DNA from: Harmonia axyridis
Taxonomy: Eukaryota; Arthropoda; Insecta; Coleoptera; Coccinellidae
Length of the DNA: 64,000 nt
NCBI RefSeq assembly: GCF_914767665.1
Contig: NC_059504.1
Location: 9,240,501-9,304,500 of the forward strand
Direction: 5' to 3'
Below, piece after piece: positions 23,276-33,226 of the stretch (position 1 is its first letter; the number at the start of each line of letters is the position of its first letter). Position numbers and translations under genes: made by a program. The notes beneath the pieces are model-generated. The model saw only the letters and a list, made by a program, of their open reading frames with translations. It made no database searches and was not told the DNA's origin.

Positions 23276-24520
23276 AGCAAATATTCTCAAAACAAAAATA
23301 AGAAGAAAACATTCTGTTGTCTCAAAACTGAACTTCCTCAAAATCTTAAATTTTTTTTATCCCATTTCATGTCTCTATCTGCTTACGACAATGATGAAGA
23401 GAAATAATAATTAGGTACATTTCGGAAGACTACAGAAATATAATTCAATATACGATTCCCTTTTCTCCCAGGATTCATTTCGTGATTAGGCTCTATATGG
23501 TGTCGCTCCAACCATTTTATCACATTTATCAAATAGGTACATTTAATTAGGTAATTTTTTAGGTTTTCCCTAATTATAGATTTCAACAAAGCAGTCAGGT
23601 TATTAGGTATAGAGTACTTGCTTGTCGTTTATCTGAGACGCACTCAGTATAACATTTTTTTTAATTCATCATTTCCAAATGAATGCTCTCAACATCACTC
23701 TATTCTCCAGATTAAACATATTGACTTAATATTATAATTTAATTTTGGGACTTCACGGCAAGAAAATGCAATATTGGAAAAGAAATTAATTGATTCAATG
23801 AATAGGTCCATTCAATTCGAAATAGACAAATTTGAATGCAGAAAGTTCTTCTCCATGATTTGGTGTCGATATGAGAATGACGTTAGAGATGACATGATTG
23901 AAGAGAGCTACAATGAAATTGTGCAGTCTTGTTAATCTTACACGATCATGCGCTCCTTCGACTCTGTTCTCTTTTGTTTTTTAGCAACAAATTAATTAAC
24001 CTTTTGTTGTCATCTTTTCTCAAACTTTCTCGTTAGAGTGTTTCGAAAACCCAATATAAAAAACTGGCATCGTATAATTCTGAAGTGAGAGATGAAAAGC
24101 TTCGGACGATATCTGAATTAGACGATAAATTTTATAGCTCATATACTTTTTTTTGCAGTCTTCGGAAAGATATTCCACGAAGATCGGATTGAAGTCCCGT
24201 GTTTATTTATCTTCTGATTACCACTTCGAAGAAAGTTATTTCACTGGAATTTTCTCACCATGTACGTTACGATGCGACTTCGACGAGTCTGATCTACATA
24301 CAGACATATTTCTCGCACTTTATAGCCAGTCTATTGATGTTTCCGGCCGTAAATTCGATGTAACCCGAATATATGGCAAAATGAATACTCCATAGACTCT
24401 GAATTTCAAATTTATCTGATTGGAAATGAAATATACGAATATGAAAGTGATAGTTAGTTGGTAATATTTTTGTTGTTCAGATGTCGATTCAATATTCAGT
24501 TCTTTAATTAATATCAGAAG
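23276..24520. other. No recognisable gene or element
   Basis: AT-rich. An 80-codon plus frame at 24153-24395 is open but shows no motif. Nothing else identified. Confidence 0.45.
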
Positions 24521-24981
24521 AATACGCTTTATTAGTGATGACGTGACACACCGCCATTTTAGTTCTCCTGTCAGTGTTCGGAATCCAAACAAACGAATTG
24601 TCATTCAAATTAGTACGTTGTTGTCGAAGAAATTGGCTTATTTTGGTAAATAAGTTTATTTAAGGAACGATTTCACTATTAATTGATAGACAGAAGGCAC
24701 GAGATTAATGCCAGTAAGTTCGAACTTGAAGTTCAACTAATAAACACGGCTTTTTACAAAATCTGAGGAATGATACAGGATTCAAACTTACTGGTATTAA
24801 CCTCGTTCCTTCTGTCTATCGATTAATACTGAAATCGTACCTCAAATACTCTTATTTATGAAAATAAGTCAATTCCCTCAACGACACCGTACTAATTTGA
24901 ATGACAATTTATTTGTTTGGATTCCGAACACTGTCAGGAGAACCAAAAATGGCGGTTGACGTCACACTAATAGAGCGTATT
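24521..24981. mobile_element. Foldback MITE with about 200-bp arms
   Basis: The left end AATACGCTTTATTAGTG faces CACTAATAGAGCGTATT at the right. Inside, CGCCATTTT faces AAAATGGCG and the GTTCGGAATCCAAACAAA block faces TTTGTTTGGATTCCGAAC. The arms run to about 24720 and from about 24790. The whole is 461 bp, almost all arm. No coding content and no clear target duplication was found. Confidence 0.85.
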
Positions 24982-26329
24982 GTGATCTGATAGATGCTCT
25001 AATTTCAGTATAATAAAATGATTTTTTCACAAGTCGAAAAATGTCTACATTCTTAATTAAGTCCAAAGTTCGATTTAACACTTTAATTTTAAGTGGGTCG
25101 ACTGATTTTTATTGTTTTTTTGCAGTTTCTTTTTATATTTTTCTCACAAGAAAAGTTCAATATTGGGGACAAAAAAGTGTTGGCATCAGAGTTCAGATCT
25201 TCTGTTGTTTGATCATAGATTTAATTACGTTGAAGAATTATCGCTCAGAGCAAACTTTTGTTGAACGAATCATCAGTCGTAGGACGTAATACCCTTCAAA
25301 TTTTTAGTCGACATTCTTGCTTATATTCTGATGTGATTCAAATGAATTCTGAAGATCGTTAAGTTGATGTTATTGCAAGATGAAAGCCAATAAAAATTAA
25401 CTTCCATCCGAATCTCATACATTTCCATCAATTATGAGAGGAATACGGGAAGCTTCTAGTGAAATGTTATTAGAACTTGGGCAATAAAGAGTGAACTTGT
25501 TTTTTCTGGGTTGAAATTATTTGGAGGGCTGCCAAAGTAACTTGGGAACAGTCGTCCCAGAGTGAAACTGTTCAAAACGGGAGAAATATTTTCATCCGAA
25601 ACACTTTTCAAAGAAATAAGAGTGCTGCGGGCTCGTCGACAGCGGCTCGAAAAAATGAAATATTGGGCCAACTCCGAAGCTAGTTGATTCGGAGATTCTG
25701 GATAAAGTTGGTTATCTTATAACGATTTTATGTTTCGTTAATATTGTTGAATTCCGGAGATGAATACTTGGATGGATCAGATTCATTTTAAAAATATTAT
25801 GAAGTTTTTCATCAGTTATTGTTTTTTATTATAATTATCGGAATTTATAAAGCGTCGATTAATTTTCCTCGAAAAAATTAGTATCTATGCAATTCCTCGT
25901 AACTTAACTTCAAAACTTATTGGTTAATTATCGTATTATAAAAGGGAGAGAGATAATTACTTTTTAATGAGTAGAGGTATTTCGTAGAGATAAACGAAAA
26001 ATGAACAATTATCTTAAATTGGCAGTGACTTCATTCTATGTCTTATCTTACAAAAGAAGAATATTTCATGGATTTATGTTTACTAAAGGCTTTTCATATG
26101 ATTCATGAAACATTCATAACAATTATACTTTTGAAATCAATTACACTTGACACCAGGAAACGACAAATTCGTCGCTAAAAGAAATTTAGAATTCATTTGA
26201 ATTCGAGTATAAATTCGATAACAGCAAAAGGTACCTTCGAAAGTAATTCCAAAAAACCTTTTTATGTTATTTTTCATGACAGGGAAAATTAATATTCAAT
26301 AAATGACTAAAAATTAGTTATATATCAAT
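24982..26329. other. No recognisable gene or element
   Basis: AT-rich sequence downstream of the small minus-strand gene. A 71-codon minus frame at 25456-25671 has no motif. Confidence 0.45.
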
Positions 26330-26335
26330 TTTATT
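26330..26335 (-). terminator. Polyadenylation signal AATAAA of the small gene
   Basis: AATAAA on the minus strand, 137 nt after the stop codon of the two-exon gene and the first such signal in that direction. It implies a 3' UTR of about 160 nt. Confidence 0.55.
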
Positions 26336-26471
26336 TACAAAAACATATTTCAAAATTCCTACAAATTTTAAAATAGTTCAAAAAGAATGATACAATAAAT
26401 AAATATAGTTTGGAGGAAATAATTCAAAAAATAACAAGTAAATGATTCGTACATAATAACGATGAATGAAA

Positions 26472-26928
26472 TTATGCTAGATAATGCGATCTAACATTTT
26501 GAATTTTAAGGAAAACATCTGACTGTGTGTTATTTTCACCAACAGAAGATTCTGGGATTGGAACTTCGATGTATCTAATTCGTCCTCGGCTAGACTCTAG
26601 AGGCTCTTCAAAATAAATTTTGTAGGTACCTCTGCTGGTAGTTGACGGTTCAGTCTTCTTGGAATCGATTTCATTCTGAAAATAAATTAAATTTGCTTAG
26701 ATAGTTGAACAAAATAATACAATTATAGTAATAATAGAACCAAATTGAAAAATTTTTTGAAGTAGATGTAGAAAAAACTAGAAGTCACTAAACAATTTTT
26801 TGAAATATTCCAACAAATTTATAGTTATATTTGTTGAATCAACTGGCAGTCTATTTAAACTTGGTGTATTAAATTCAGTAGGTAGTATTACTTACGTTAT
26901 TGTTGGATTCAGTCTTCGTAGGATCCAT
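26472..26928 (-). CDS. Small two-exon gene, 78-residue protein of unknown function
   Basis: Exon 1 coding part is 26928-26896 (MDPTKTESNNN). The intron is 26895-26676, 220 nt, with donor GTAAGT and acceptor TTTATTTTCAG, in phase 0. Exon 2 coding part is 26675-26472 (67 codons and TAA) and includes TSRGTYKIYFEEPLESSRGR, IRYIEVPIPESS and NTQSDVFLKIQN. The start is the first ATG after the predicted transcription start at 27004. The protein is polar, with no signal peptide or membrane helix, so probably intracellular. I recognise no family. The start of exon 2 (NEIDSKKTEP) resembles exon 1, suggesting exon duplication. An exact TATA/initiator pair, good splice sites and a poly(A) signal together argue that it is real, although no single line is decisive. 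Confidence 0.7.
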
Positions 26929-27000
26929 TTCGATATACTAAAATCAGTTTTACTTTCGTAGTTGTCTTAAACTATAGTCACAAGTTCACGAACAAAGTCA

Positions 27001-27036
27001 GAATGAGTAGTTTCACAATAGGCCTCCATATTTATA
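27001..27036 (-). promoter_or_regulatory. TATA box and initiator of the small gene
   Basis: TATAAATA lies at 27036-27029 on the minus strand. TCATTC, an exact match to the arthropod initiator TCAKTY, lies at 27006-27001 and puts the start at A 27004, 32 nt after the first base of the TATA box. This is the standard distance. The first ATG follows 76 nt later. Confidence 0.7.
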
Positions 27037-27157
27037 GGGTACAACAGCTTAAAAGGGTGCTTAAGAGCTCATTAAGCAATTTTGCATCCTGAAGAAATTA
27101 TTGGACTCACTTTCTCCTTTTGTAAGAACTAATTAAAAATGCATTTCGTTTTAACTA
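27033..27157 (-). promoter_or_regulatory. Duplicated upstream block, proximal copy
   Basis: About 125 bp directly upstream of and including the TATA region. It is conserved with 28644-28768. Shared words on the minus strand are ATGCATTTT, TAATTAGTTCTT, TTGCAAAATT, ATGAGCT and AGCACCCTTTT. TAATTAG is a homeodomain-type core. Position and conservation suggest a proximal control region. Confidence 0.55.
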
Positions 27158-28643
27158 TGGAGTAAGTAGGTATTCCCAAAAATTTTTATTGAATATTATA
27201 GAAAATAATATGGTACTCAGAGTTTGAAGAATAAAAATACTAAAGTCTTGCGAAAAACGTTTTTTTGGTGCTTGAATGGCATTAGTCAGGACAATCAAAA
27301 TGTTTTTACGAAATTAATAGTAAAAAACTTTGATTATACCTTAGCTATCCTTAAGATACATATTATGCATGTTTTTTTTTTATGAAACAGTATTTAAGAG
27401 GTGAATTTTTTATATCAACTCAATCTTTGCCGAGTGTAGTTTCAATGGCTTTGATTTTGATTTGTGCTCAGAAGATTTAAAAAATTAAATACTCCATTTT
27501 AAAATTAATTCATTCTGTCAATAAACCTTGATACCAAACATGAACTTCAAAATGTGGATTGCCACGAAAAAATCGAATGCAAACTACAACCTCAATAATT
27601 ATATGAATTGTTGAATAACTAACACCAAATAGAAATTTAGGAAGAATTTTCTTCCCAAGGGGAAATACAGCATGATTTTTGGTTACATGATTCCATTCTC
27701 TCGCTTTCTGTTAATTTTTTTTTTCAATAATTCATTGATATATTTTTGTTCATGTATCGTGATATTTGGCTTGTAACATGAAATATTTCACTATTAGAAT
27801 AAATTTTCAGTATTTTTCATTTGATCAAGATATTCTATAGGATACGTGAGAATAATAAGTAATTATCTAAATTTTGCAGTGGTTTTTACTGGAAGCATAA
27901 ACCACATTACTTTCGTTCTTGCCGATATACTCTCGAAAACTCCAAATTCTAGAGTGATTCGCCGAGAAGGAAAAACAAAGTTTTAGCCTGAATAGGTTGT
28001 TGATAGCGAGGGCCCCCAAACCTTATTTTTAATCAAGTTACTTTCCCTATTTAGGCTGAGCAGAAATTACTAGTGTTGGCCCCATCCAAGACATCAGGGC
28101 TTTTCCTGTAGCGAAACTTCTGCTCTCCGGAAAGAAATTTTGACCCCGCATAAATCGTCTGTTGTTGATGCCGCACAATTTATAACTCTTCATTTAATTT
28201 CCTCTTCTCCTTGAGAACGACCAGCTGAATTTCATTTCGCCAGGCTTTTGAGGTTTGAAAGGAATTCGCATTTAAGCTCACCTCAGAAGAAACTGTGAGA
28301 GTTCTGGCGGTTCGGGCGATACTTTGAAAATTTTATTTCTAGGAATTTCGTGGAGTACGAGTTTTATTGGAGGTGAATATTTCCCTTCTTGAAGTTGAGT
28401 TGTTTTATTGGAATAATAAACACTTGTAAGCGGCTAAGGGTGAAATAAGTGTCTTCTTTGGAATTATCAAAGTTTATGTTTTTGGTAGAATTGTACTTGT
28501 GGAGAGGATGGGGCTATTGTAAACCGGAAAATCGAATTGAAGAAATAATTAATAAATACGTGAGGCAATGAAATTTGAGTGTAATTTGTATTGAGAAGAG
28601 AATAATTGTTATATCATCCGACTATTGTTGAAATAATATACTA
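27158..28643. other. No gene recognised between the two promoter copies
   Basis: AT-rich to about 27880, then moderately GC-rich to about 28340 with no open frame of note. If the upstream block duplicated together with its gene, the second gene should lie here on the minus strand. I could not find a matching exon. Confidence 0.45.
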
Positions 28644-28768
28644 TTCATAGGGGACAACTGCTCAAAAGGGTGCTCAAAAGCTCATAAAGTAATTTTGCAA
28701 CCGGAAGGAATTCTTGGATTCACTTCTATTCTTGCAAGAACTAATTAAAATGCATTTCGTTTTAACTT
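28644..28768 (-). promoter_or_regulatory. Duplicated upstream block, distal copy
   Basis: Aligns along its whole length with 27033-27157, in the same orientation, 1611 bp away. The TATA position reads TATGAATA instead of TATAAATA, and the initiator region is not conserved. No exon follows. It is either a dead promoter left by a tandem duplication or a retained enhancer copy. Confidence 0.55.
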
Positions 28769-29828
28769 ATTGTTGTATCTGAATTCATTCGGAAAATTAA
28801 TTCGGTGAACTTGGCGGTCATTCATTGTGCTGTTGAATGTCACTTTTCGACAATTATAATTACATTTGATAGTTTAAACAGGAATTGTATAAATTGGTTT
28901 CTCTAAATCATTCCATGTGAAAGATATTCAATAATATCAGAATATTTCCTCTTTTTACCTGTACCTCTCGAAGTAGAGGTTTAGAACAGAAAAAAATACT
29001 TATATGAAAAACCCCCTTGACTTGTATTAAAACATAACCACCTCTTCAAATATTTCGCATCAATTCAGACTCTTATCAGCGTTTTTAGTTTTGTTCTTCA
29101 GGTACTTAAGCATTTTCTACAATTTTCATCAGAAATAATTTGTGCCTTTAAGAATTTTTGATTCGATTTGAAAGTTTGATTATCTTCTAATAAAGTTTTT
29201 AATTGCAAAAATTTTAGGTAGTTATCTTCTGTAACTGATTTCTTTTGTTCGAAAAATGATCTAAACCCTTTGATAACATCTAATCAATACCAGAGATATA
29301 CCTAATAATCAATTTCAAACTGTTTTATGATACCTCACTAAAATTCACTTTTGAAATGAGTACATACCTTACTTATTTTTACTTATCTATGAATACTTAT
29401 CTTGACTTAAATCTCTAATAGATCCAGGTACATTACACTAATTCAATTATAACTGAGGGTGTAGAAGACATTGTCGAATTTCCAAGAAATGATTTTTCAA
29501 TTGTATTTCTGAAAAAGGACATGGAATGTGATGGAGTTGAAGCGGGTTTTGAATATTTCTTATCGTGAAATCTATATTGAATTTCTGATACTAATAATTA
29601 TTTATGCAAAAATATTTAAATGTACAGGATGGTGACTTGGAAGGTTTTTTCTATAATATTTCCACTTTAAATATTCATTCGAGGTCTGCTTAGGTTTTAC
29701 GCTTTTGTTGAGGAAATCAACACGGAGTTCGAGTTAGGCTTAGATTATCCATAATCAAAACTTAAACCCTTATCGTTTCAAACGTTTGCCGTCTCAAAAT
29801 TCGAAAAATACAGACATTGTAACGAAAT
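28769..29828. other. No recognisable gene or element
   Basis: AT-rich sequence with frequent stops. Nothing identified. Confidence 0.5.
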
Positions 29829-30237
29829 AAGTAATGAACACAGATGGAGGAAGCATATGTCATTTGTAGTAAGCAAATTTGTCCCCAACATAAACTATCA
29901 AATTTGACAAGAAGCGCGCGGAAATGAAAACGTATCAGTGATAACGATAATTCAATCAATTCGCGGGTTTCTCCACAAAGAACGCATTCTTATGTCCCAT
30001 AGTGAATCAAAGTTTCATATTTACTCAATATATTCAGACAACAAATTTCATGCGTGTGAAACAACCGATGACACTAGGAGAGCAAAAGTTGCCAAACCCT
30101 GGATTTCAGAAAATACAGAAAATAATAGATATTCTGCTTATCATAAATTCGACAATTATGAAAAATATTGGATTCCAAATATTTACATATTTAATCGGTA
30201 ATCACTCAAAAAAATATATTTCATTCATTTCAATATA

Positions 30238-31127
30238 TCGGGTGTTTTTTATCGAGGTATATAACTTTAAGTTGGCATAACTGTTCAATATGTCGACCGA
30301 TTTAACAGCTGTCAAGTGATTTATTCTCAGTTTGGTTTGGTCAATTTTATTTCGAAAATAATGGTTCTGTGCGGAATACGTATCGCGCACTACGTCCATT
30401 TTATTTTGTTTAGCGATGATGCGCACTTCTGGTTGAATGGTTACGTCAACAAACAAAACTGGCGCATTTGGAGTGAAGCTAATCCTCAAGTGTATGTGGA
30501 AACACCGATACATCCAGAAAAACTGACTGTTTGGTGCGCTTTATGGGCTGGTGGAATCATTGGTCCGTACTTTTTCAAAAACGATGATGGCCAGAACGTT
30601 ACAGTCAATGATGATCGGTATAGAGCCATGATTACTAACTTTTTATTCCTGAATTGAACAACCATGATGTCCAGGAGCTGTGGATCCAACAAGACGGCGC
30701 AACATGTCACACAGCTCGTGCCACAATCGATTTATTGAAAGACACGTTTGGTGACCGTCTAATTTCACGTTTTGGACCTGTGAATTGGCCTTCAAGATCT
30801 TGTTATTTAACACCGCTAGACTACTTTCTGTGGGGCTATGTAAAGTCATTGGTCTATGCGGATAAGCCACAAACCCTTGACCATTTGGAAGACAACATGC
30901 GCCGTGTTATTGCCGATATACGGCCACAAATGTATGAAAAAATCATCGAAAATTGGACGTCCAGATTGGACTACATTCGAGCCAGCCGTGGCGGTCATAT
31001 GCCAGAAATCATATTCAAAATGTAATGCCACTAGATTATCTTGCGGATTAATAAAATTCATGTCATCCATGTCCATCTTTGTTTTATCGCAATTCAATGT
31101 TCTATAGCTCTAAAAAAAAACACCCTT
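30238..31127 (+). mobile_element. rosa-type (DD41D) mariner, deletion derivative 1
   Basis: The left terminus GGGTGTTTTTTATCGAGG and the right terminus CTCTAAAAAAAAACACCC are inverted repeats, with TA at the right junction and a TA-rich left junction. The host sequence on both sides is the P-like MITE. At about 890 bp it is shorter than a full mariner because the region coding for the middle of the N-terminal half is missing. Confidence 0.85.
30330..31025 (+). pseudogene. rosa mariner transposase pseudogene
   Basis: The start of the protein is reduced to codons for an FYFENNGSVRNTYRALR-like stretch (30346-30400). It joins directly, out of frame, to FSDDAHFWLNGYVNKQNWRI with the first catalytic Asp. 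Then come HPEKLTVWCALWAGGIIGPY, the QQDGATCHTARATIDLL block with the second Asp, and LTPLDYFLWGYVKSLVY with the third. From QQDGA to PLD there are 41 intervening residues, the DD41D signature of the rosa family. A frameshift near 30655 separates the last two blocks. All three catalytic residues survive, but the DNA-binding half is gone. Confidence 0.88.
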
Positions 31128-31237
31128 TATTAAAATCGTGGATTTGAAAATATATTAGTTCAGACAACGTAATTTAACCATGTTGGGGACATGTAAAAAT
31201 CACGCATACTCCCTCTATATATGTTTATTAATCTATG

Positions 31238-31650
31238 GATCTAATCATATCCGAGAACTCCTCAAGGAGCCAAAACCTTCCACGCGAACCAATTCGACGT
31301 TCTCACCGGCGATGACGTCACGACGCGTCGGTTTCTTCCAAATACACAATCGAGCAGATTTGCCTCTCACCATCGGGGTCACGTCTAGACGCCGTATCCG
31401 AACGACGCCTGATGAGTTTATATGAATGAGACGGAAGGCGGAAAATTGAAATATGGCCCTATTTGCGCCTTCACGCATATTTGTGCCGATGAGAAAACAT
31501 CGCGGAGTGCCGTGGAGGCTGCCGGAGGAACTTGAGGTCGATGAATAAAACAGGAAGGAACGTACTAGTAGGAAATGGCACTCTTGATTCAAATTATTAA
31601 TATTCCGGTCCCAGGAGCCGGAGGTTTTCCGCAATGGAGGAGAACCGACG
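31238..31650. other. GC-rich single-copy block with a CRE palindrome
   Basis: Starting right after MITE copy 3 the composition rises, with many CpG. TGACGTCA stands at 31313-31320, a perfect CRE/ATF-type palindrome. A 129-codon minus frame (31245-31634) is open but has no motif I know. It is a good candidate for conserved regulatory sequence or an exon. Confidence 0.35.
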
Positions 31651-32071
31651 CTATCATTGTTCTTATATTTTCAGCCGGCAACGTTTTTGGCGTCGTTTTT
31701 AACCGTCGAACGGTGAGAGATATTGCCGACAATTTTACGACGCGGGGAGGTTTTTTTACCGGGTGTTGGTACTGAGATAAAATCGGATTATTTCTTGTCA
31801 TTTTTATACGTTGAATAAAGGTTTTCGTTTTGTTACTTCCGGTTCTGTTTGTCTGCATTCTCTGGATTTAAGACATACTGATGTATGTCACGAAAGTTTA
31901 GGCACTAATTTCAACTGTATTAAAAAATTTGAAAAATTCAAAATGTCGAGTCGGCTTCGGAAAGAACATTTATTGAATGATTTTTAATTTTAATTTCACT
32001 TCAGTTGACGAAATCGATTGCAACGTAATGGCTTATAAATTGGAAAAGTCGCTGGTTTGATGCTCAGATGG
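31651..32071. repeat. Tandem duplication, unit 1 (421 bp)
   Basis: The unit begins CTATCATTGTTCTTATATTT and ends GCTCAGATGG. It is followed head to tail by a second copy with a few substitutions and small indels. It is not related to any transposon in the window. Confidence 0.9.
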
Positions 32072-32480
32072 CTATCATTGTTTTTATATTTTCAGCCGGC
32101 AAACGTGTTTGGCGTCGTTTTCAGCGTCGAACGGTGAGAGATATTGCCGACAATTTTACGACGCGAGGAGACTTTTTTACCGGGTGTTGGTACTGAGATA
32201 AAATCGGATTATTTCTTGTCATTTTTATACGTTGAATAAATGTTTTCGTTTTATTAATTTCGGTTCTGTTTGTCTGCATTCTCTGGATTTAAGACATACT
32301 GATGTATGTCTCGAAGTTTAGGCACTAATTTCAACTGTATAAAAAAATTTGAAAAATTCAAAATGTCGAGTTGGCTTTCGAAATAACATTTATTGAATAA
32401 TTTGTAATTTTCATTACGTTGCTCGATTGCAACGTAATGGCTTATGAATTGGAGAAGTCGCTGGTTTCATGCTCAGATGG
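32072..32480. repeat. Tandem duplication, unit 2 (409 bp)
   Basis: It starts CTATCATTGTTTTTATATTT and ends GCTCAGATGG. Near its end CATTACGTTG and CAACGTAATG form a perfect 10-bp inverted repeat around an 8-base loop. In unit 1 the left half of this hairpin is different. Confidence 0.9.
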
Positions 32481-32619
32481 CGGTGCTAGTATTAAATCCT
32501 TATGATTTTTAATTATTACCAACCTTCAACCGATACGTGTCGAAATTTGACAGCAGTCCTACCATTAGTTTGTCAGATATTGCGTTGTGAGTGTATCTAC
32601 TTTTGTTATTTGAAAAAAG

Positions 32620-33226
32620 ATGAAAAAAAAATTTCGTGTGCTGATGAAATATTGCTTTGCGAAGGAAAGAAATACAGTTGAAGCAAAATCTTGGCTTGAC
32701 GAATAGTTTCCAGGGTCTGCACAAGGAAAATCAACCATCATTGATTGGTATACTAAGTTTAAACGTGGTGAAATGAGCACCCAAGACGGCGAACGCAGTG
32801 GGCGCCCAAAAGAGGCAGTCACCGACGAAAAAATCAAAAATGTTCACAACATAATTTTGAATGACCGTAAAGTGAAGTTGATCGAGATGGTAGACATTGT
32901 GAAGATATCATCTGAACGTGTACATCATATCATTCACGAATATTTGTACATAAGAAAGCTGTGTGCAAAATGGGTGCCGCGCGAGCTCACAATCGATTAC
33001 AAGCAAAAACATGTTATTGATTCTGAGCAGTTTATGAAGCTGTTTAATTAATTAAATAAACCAGAACATCAACAGCGATTATTATAGCGTTATTGGATTG
33101 TTTCAGGGATTAAACCGTTAAAAAACAGCCCAATTTGAAGGAAAAAAGGTGCTTTTCCGTCAAGACAATGCGTCGTGTAACAAATCAATGAAAAAAATGG
33201 CAAAATTGCATGAATTGGGCTTCTAA
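32620..33226 (+). pseudogene. Second mariner lineage, transposase pseudogene
   Basis: From the ATG at 32620 the frame reads KKKFRVLMKYCFAKERNTVE, meets a stop at 32704, and continues GKSTIIDWYTKFKRGEMST, GERSGRPKEAVTDEKIKNVH, VHHIIHEYLYIRKLCAKWVP and SEQFMKLFN (open from 32773 to 33051). These are the helix-turn-helix domains and the WVPREL linker of mariner transposases. After a deletion of the first catalytic region, KVLFRQDNAS and MAKLHELGF remain near 33150-33225. It is distinct from the irritans and rosa copies; a mellifera- or mauritiana-type family is likely. Confidence 0.85.

Larger units (their letters stand above)
29829..31237 (-). mobile_element. P-like MITE, copy 3, split by a rosa mariner
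   Basis: The first part (29829-30237) matches the left two thirds of copy 1 and the last part (31128-31237) the right end, ending TATGTTTATTAATCTATG. The 890-bp gap between them is a mariner. Its termini are more diverged than in copies 2 and 4 (AAGTAATGAACACAG at the left). Confidence 0.85.

Noticed and set aside
24957..24966. GACGTCA CRE-like site
   Set aside because: It is part of a MITE terminal arm and has a counterpart in the other arm, so it is not a specific regulatory site.
30846..31107. Additional frames overlapping the rosa transposase on both strands
   Set aside because: They are shadow frames of the transposase pseudogene. The same shadows recur at the second rosa copy.
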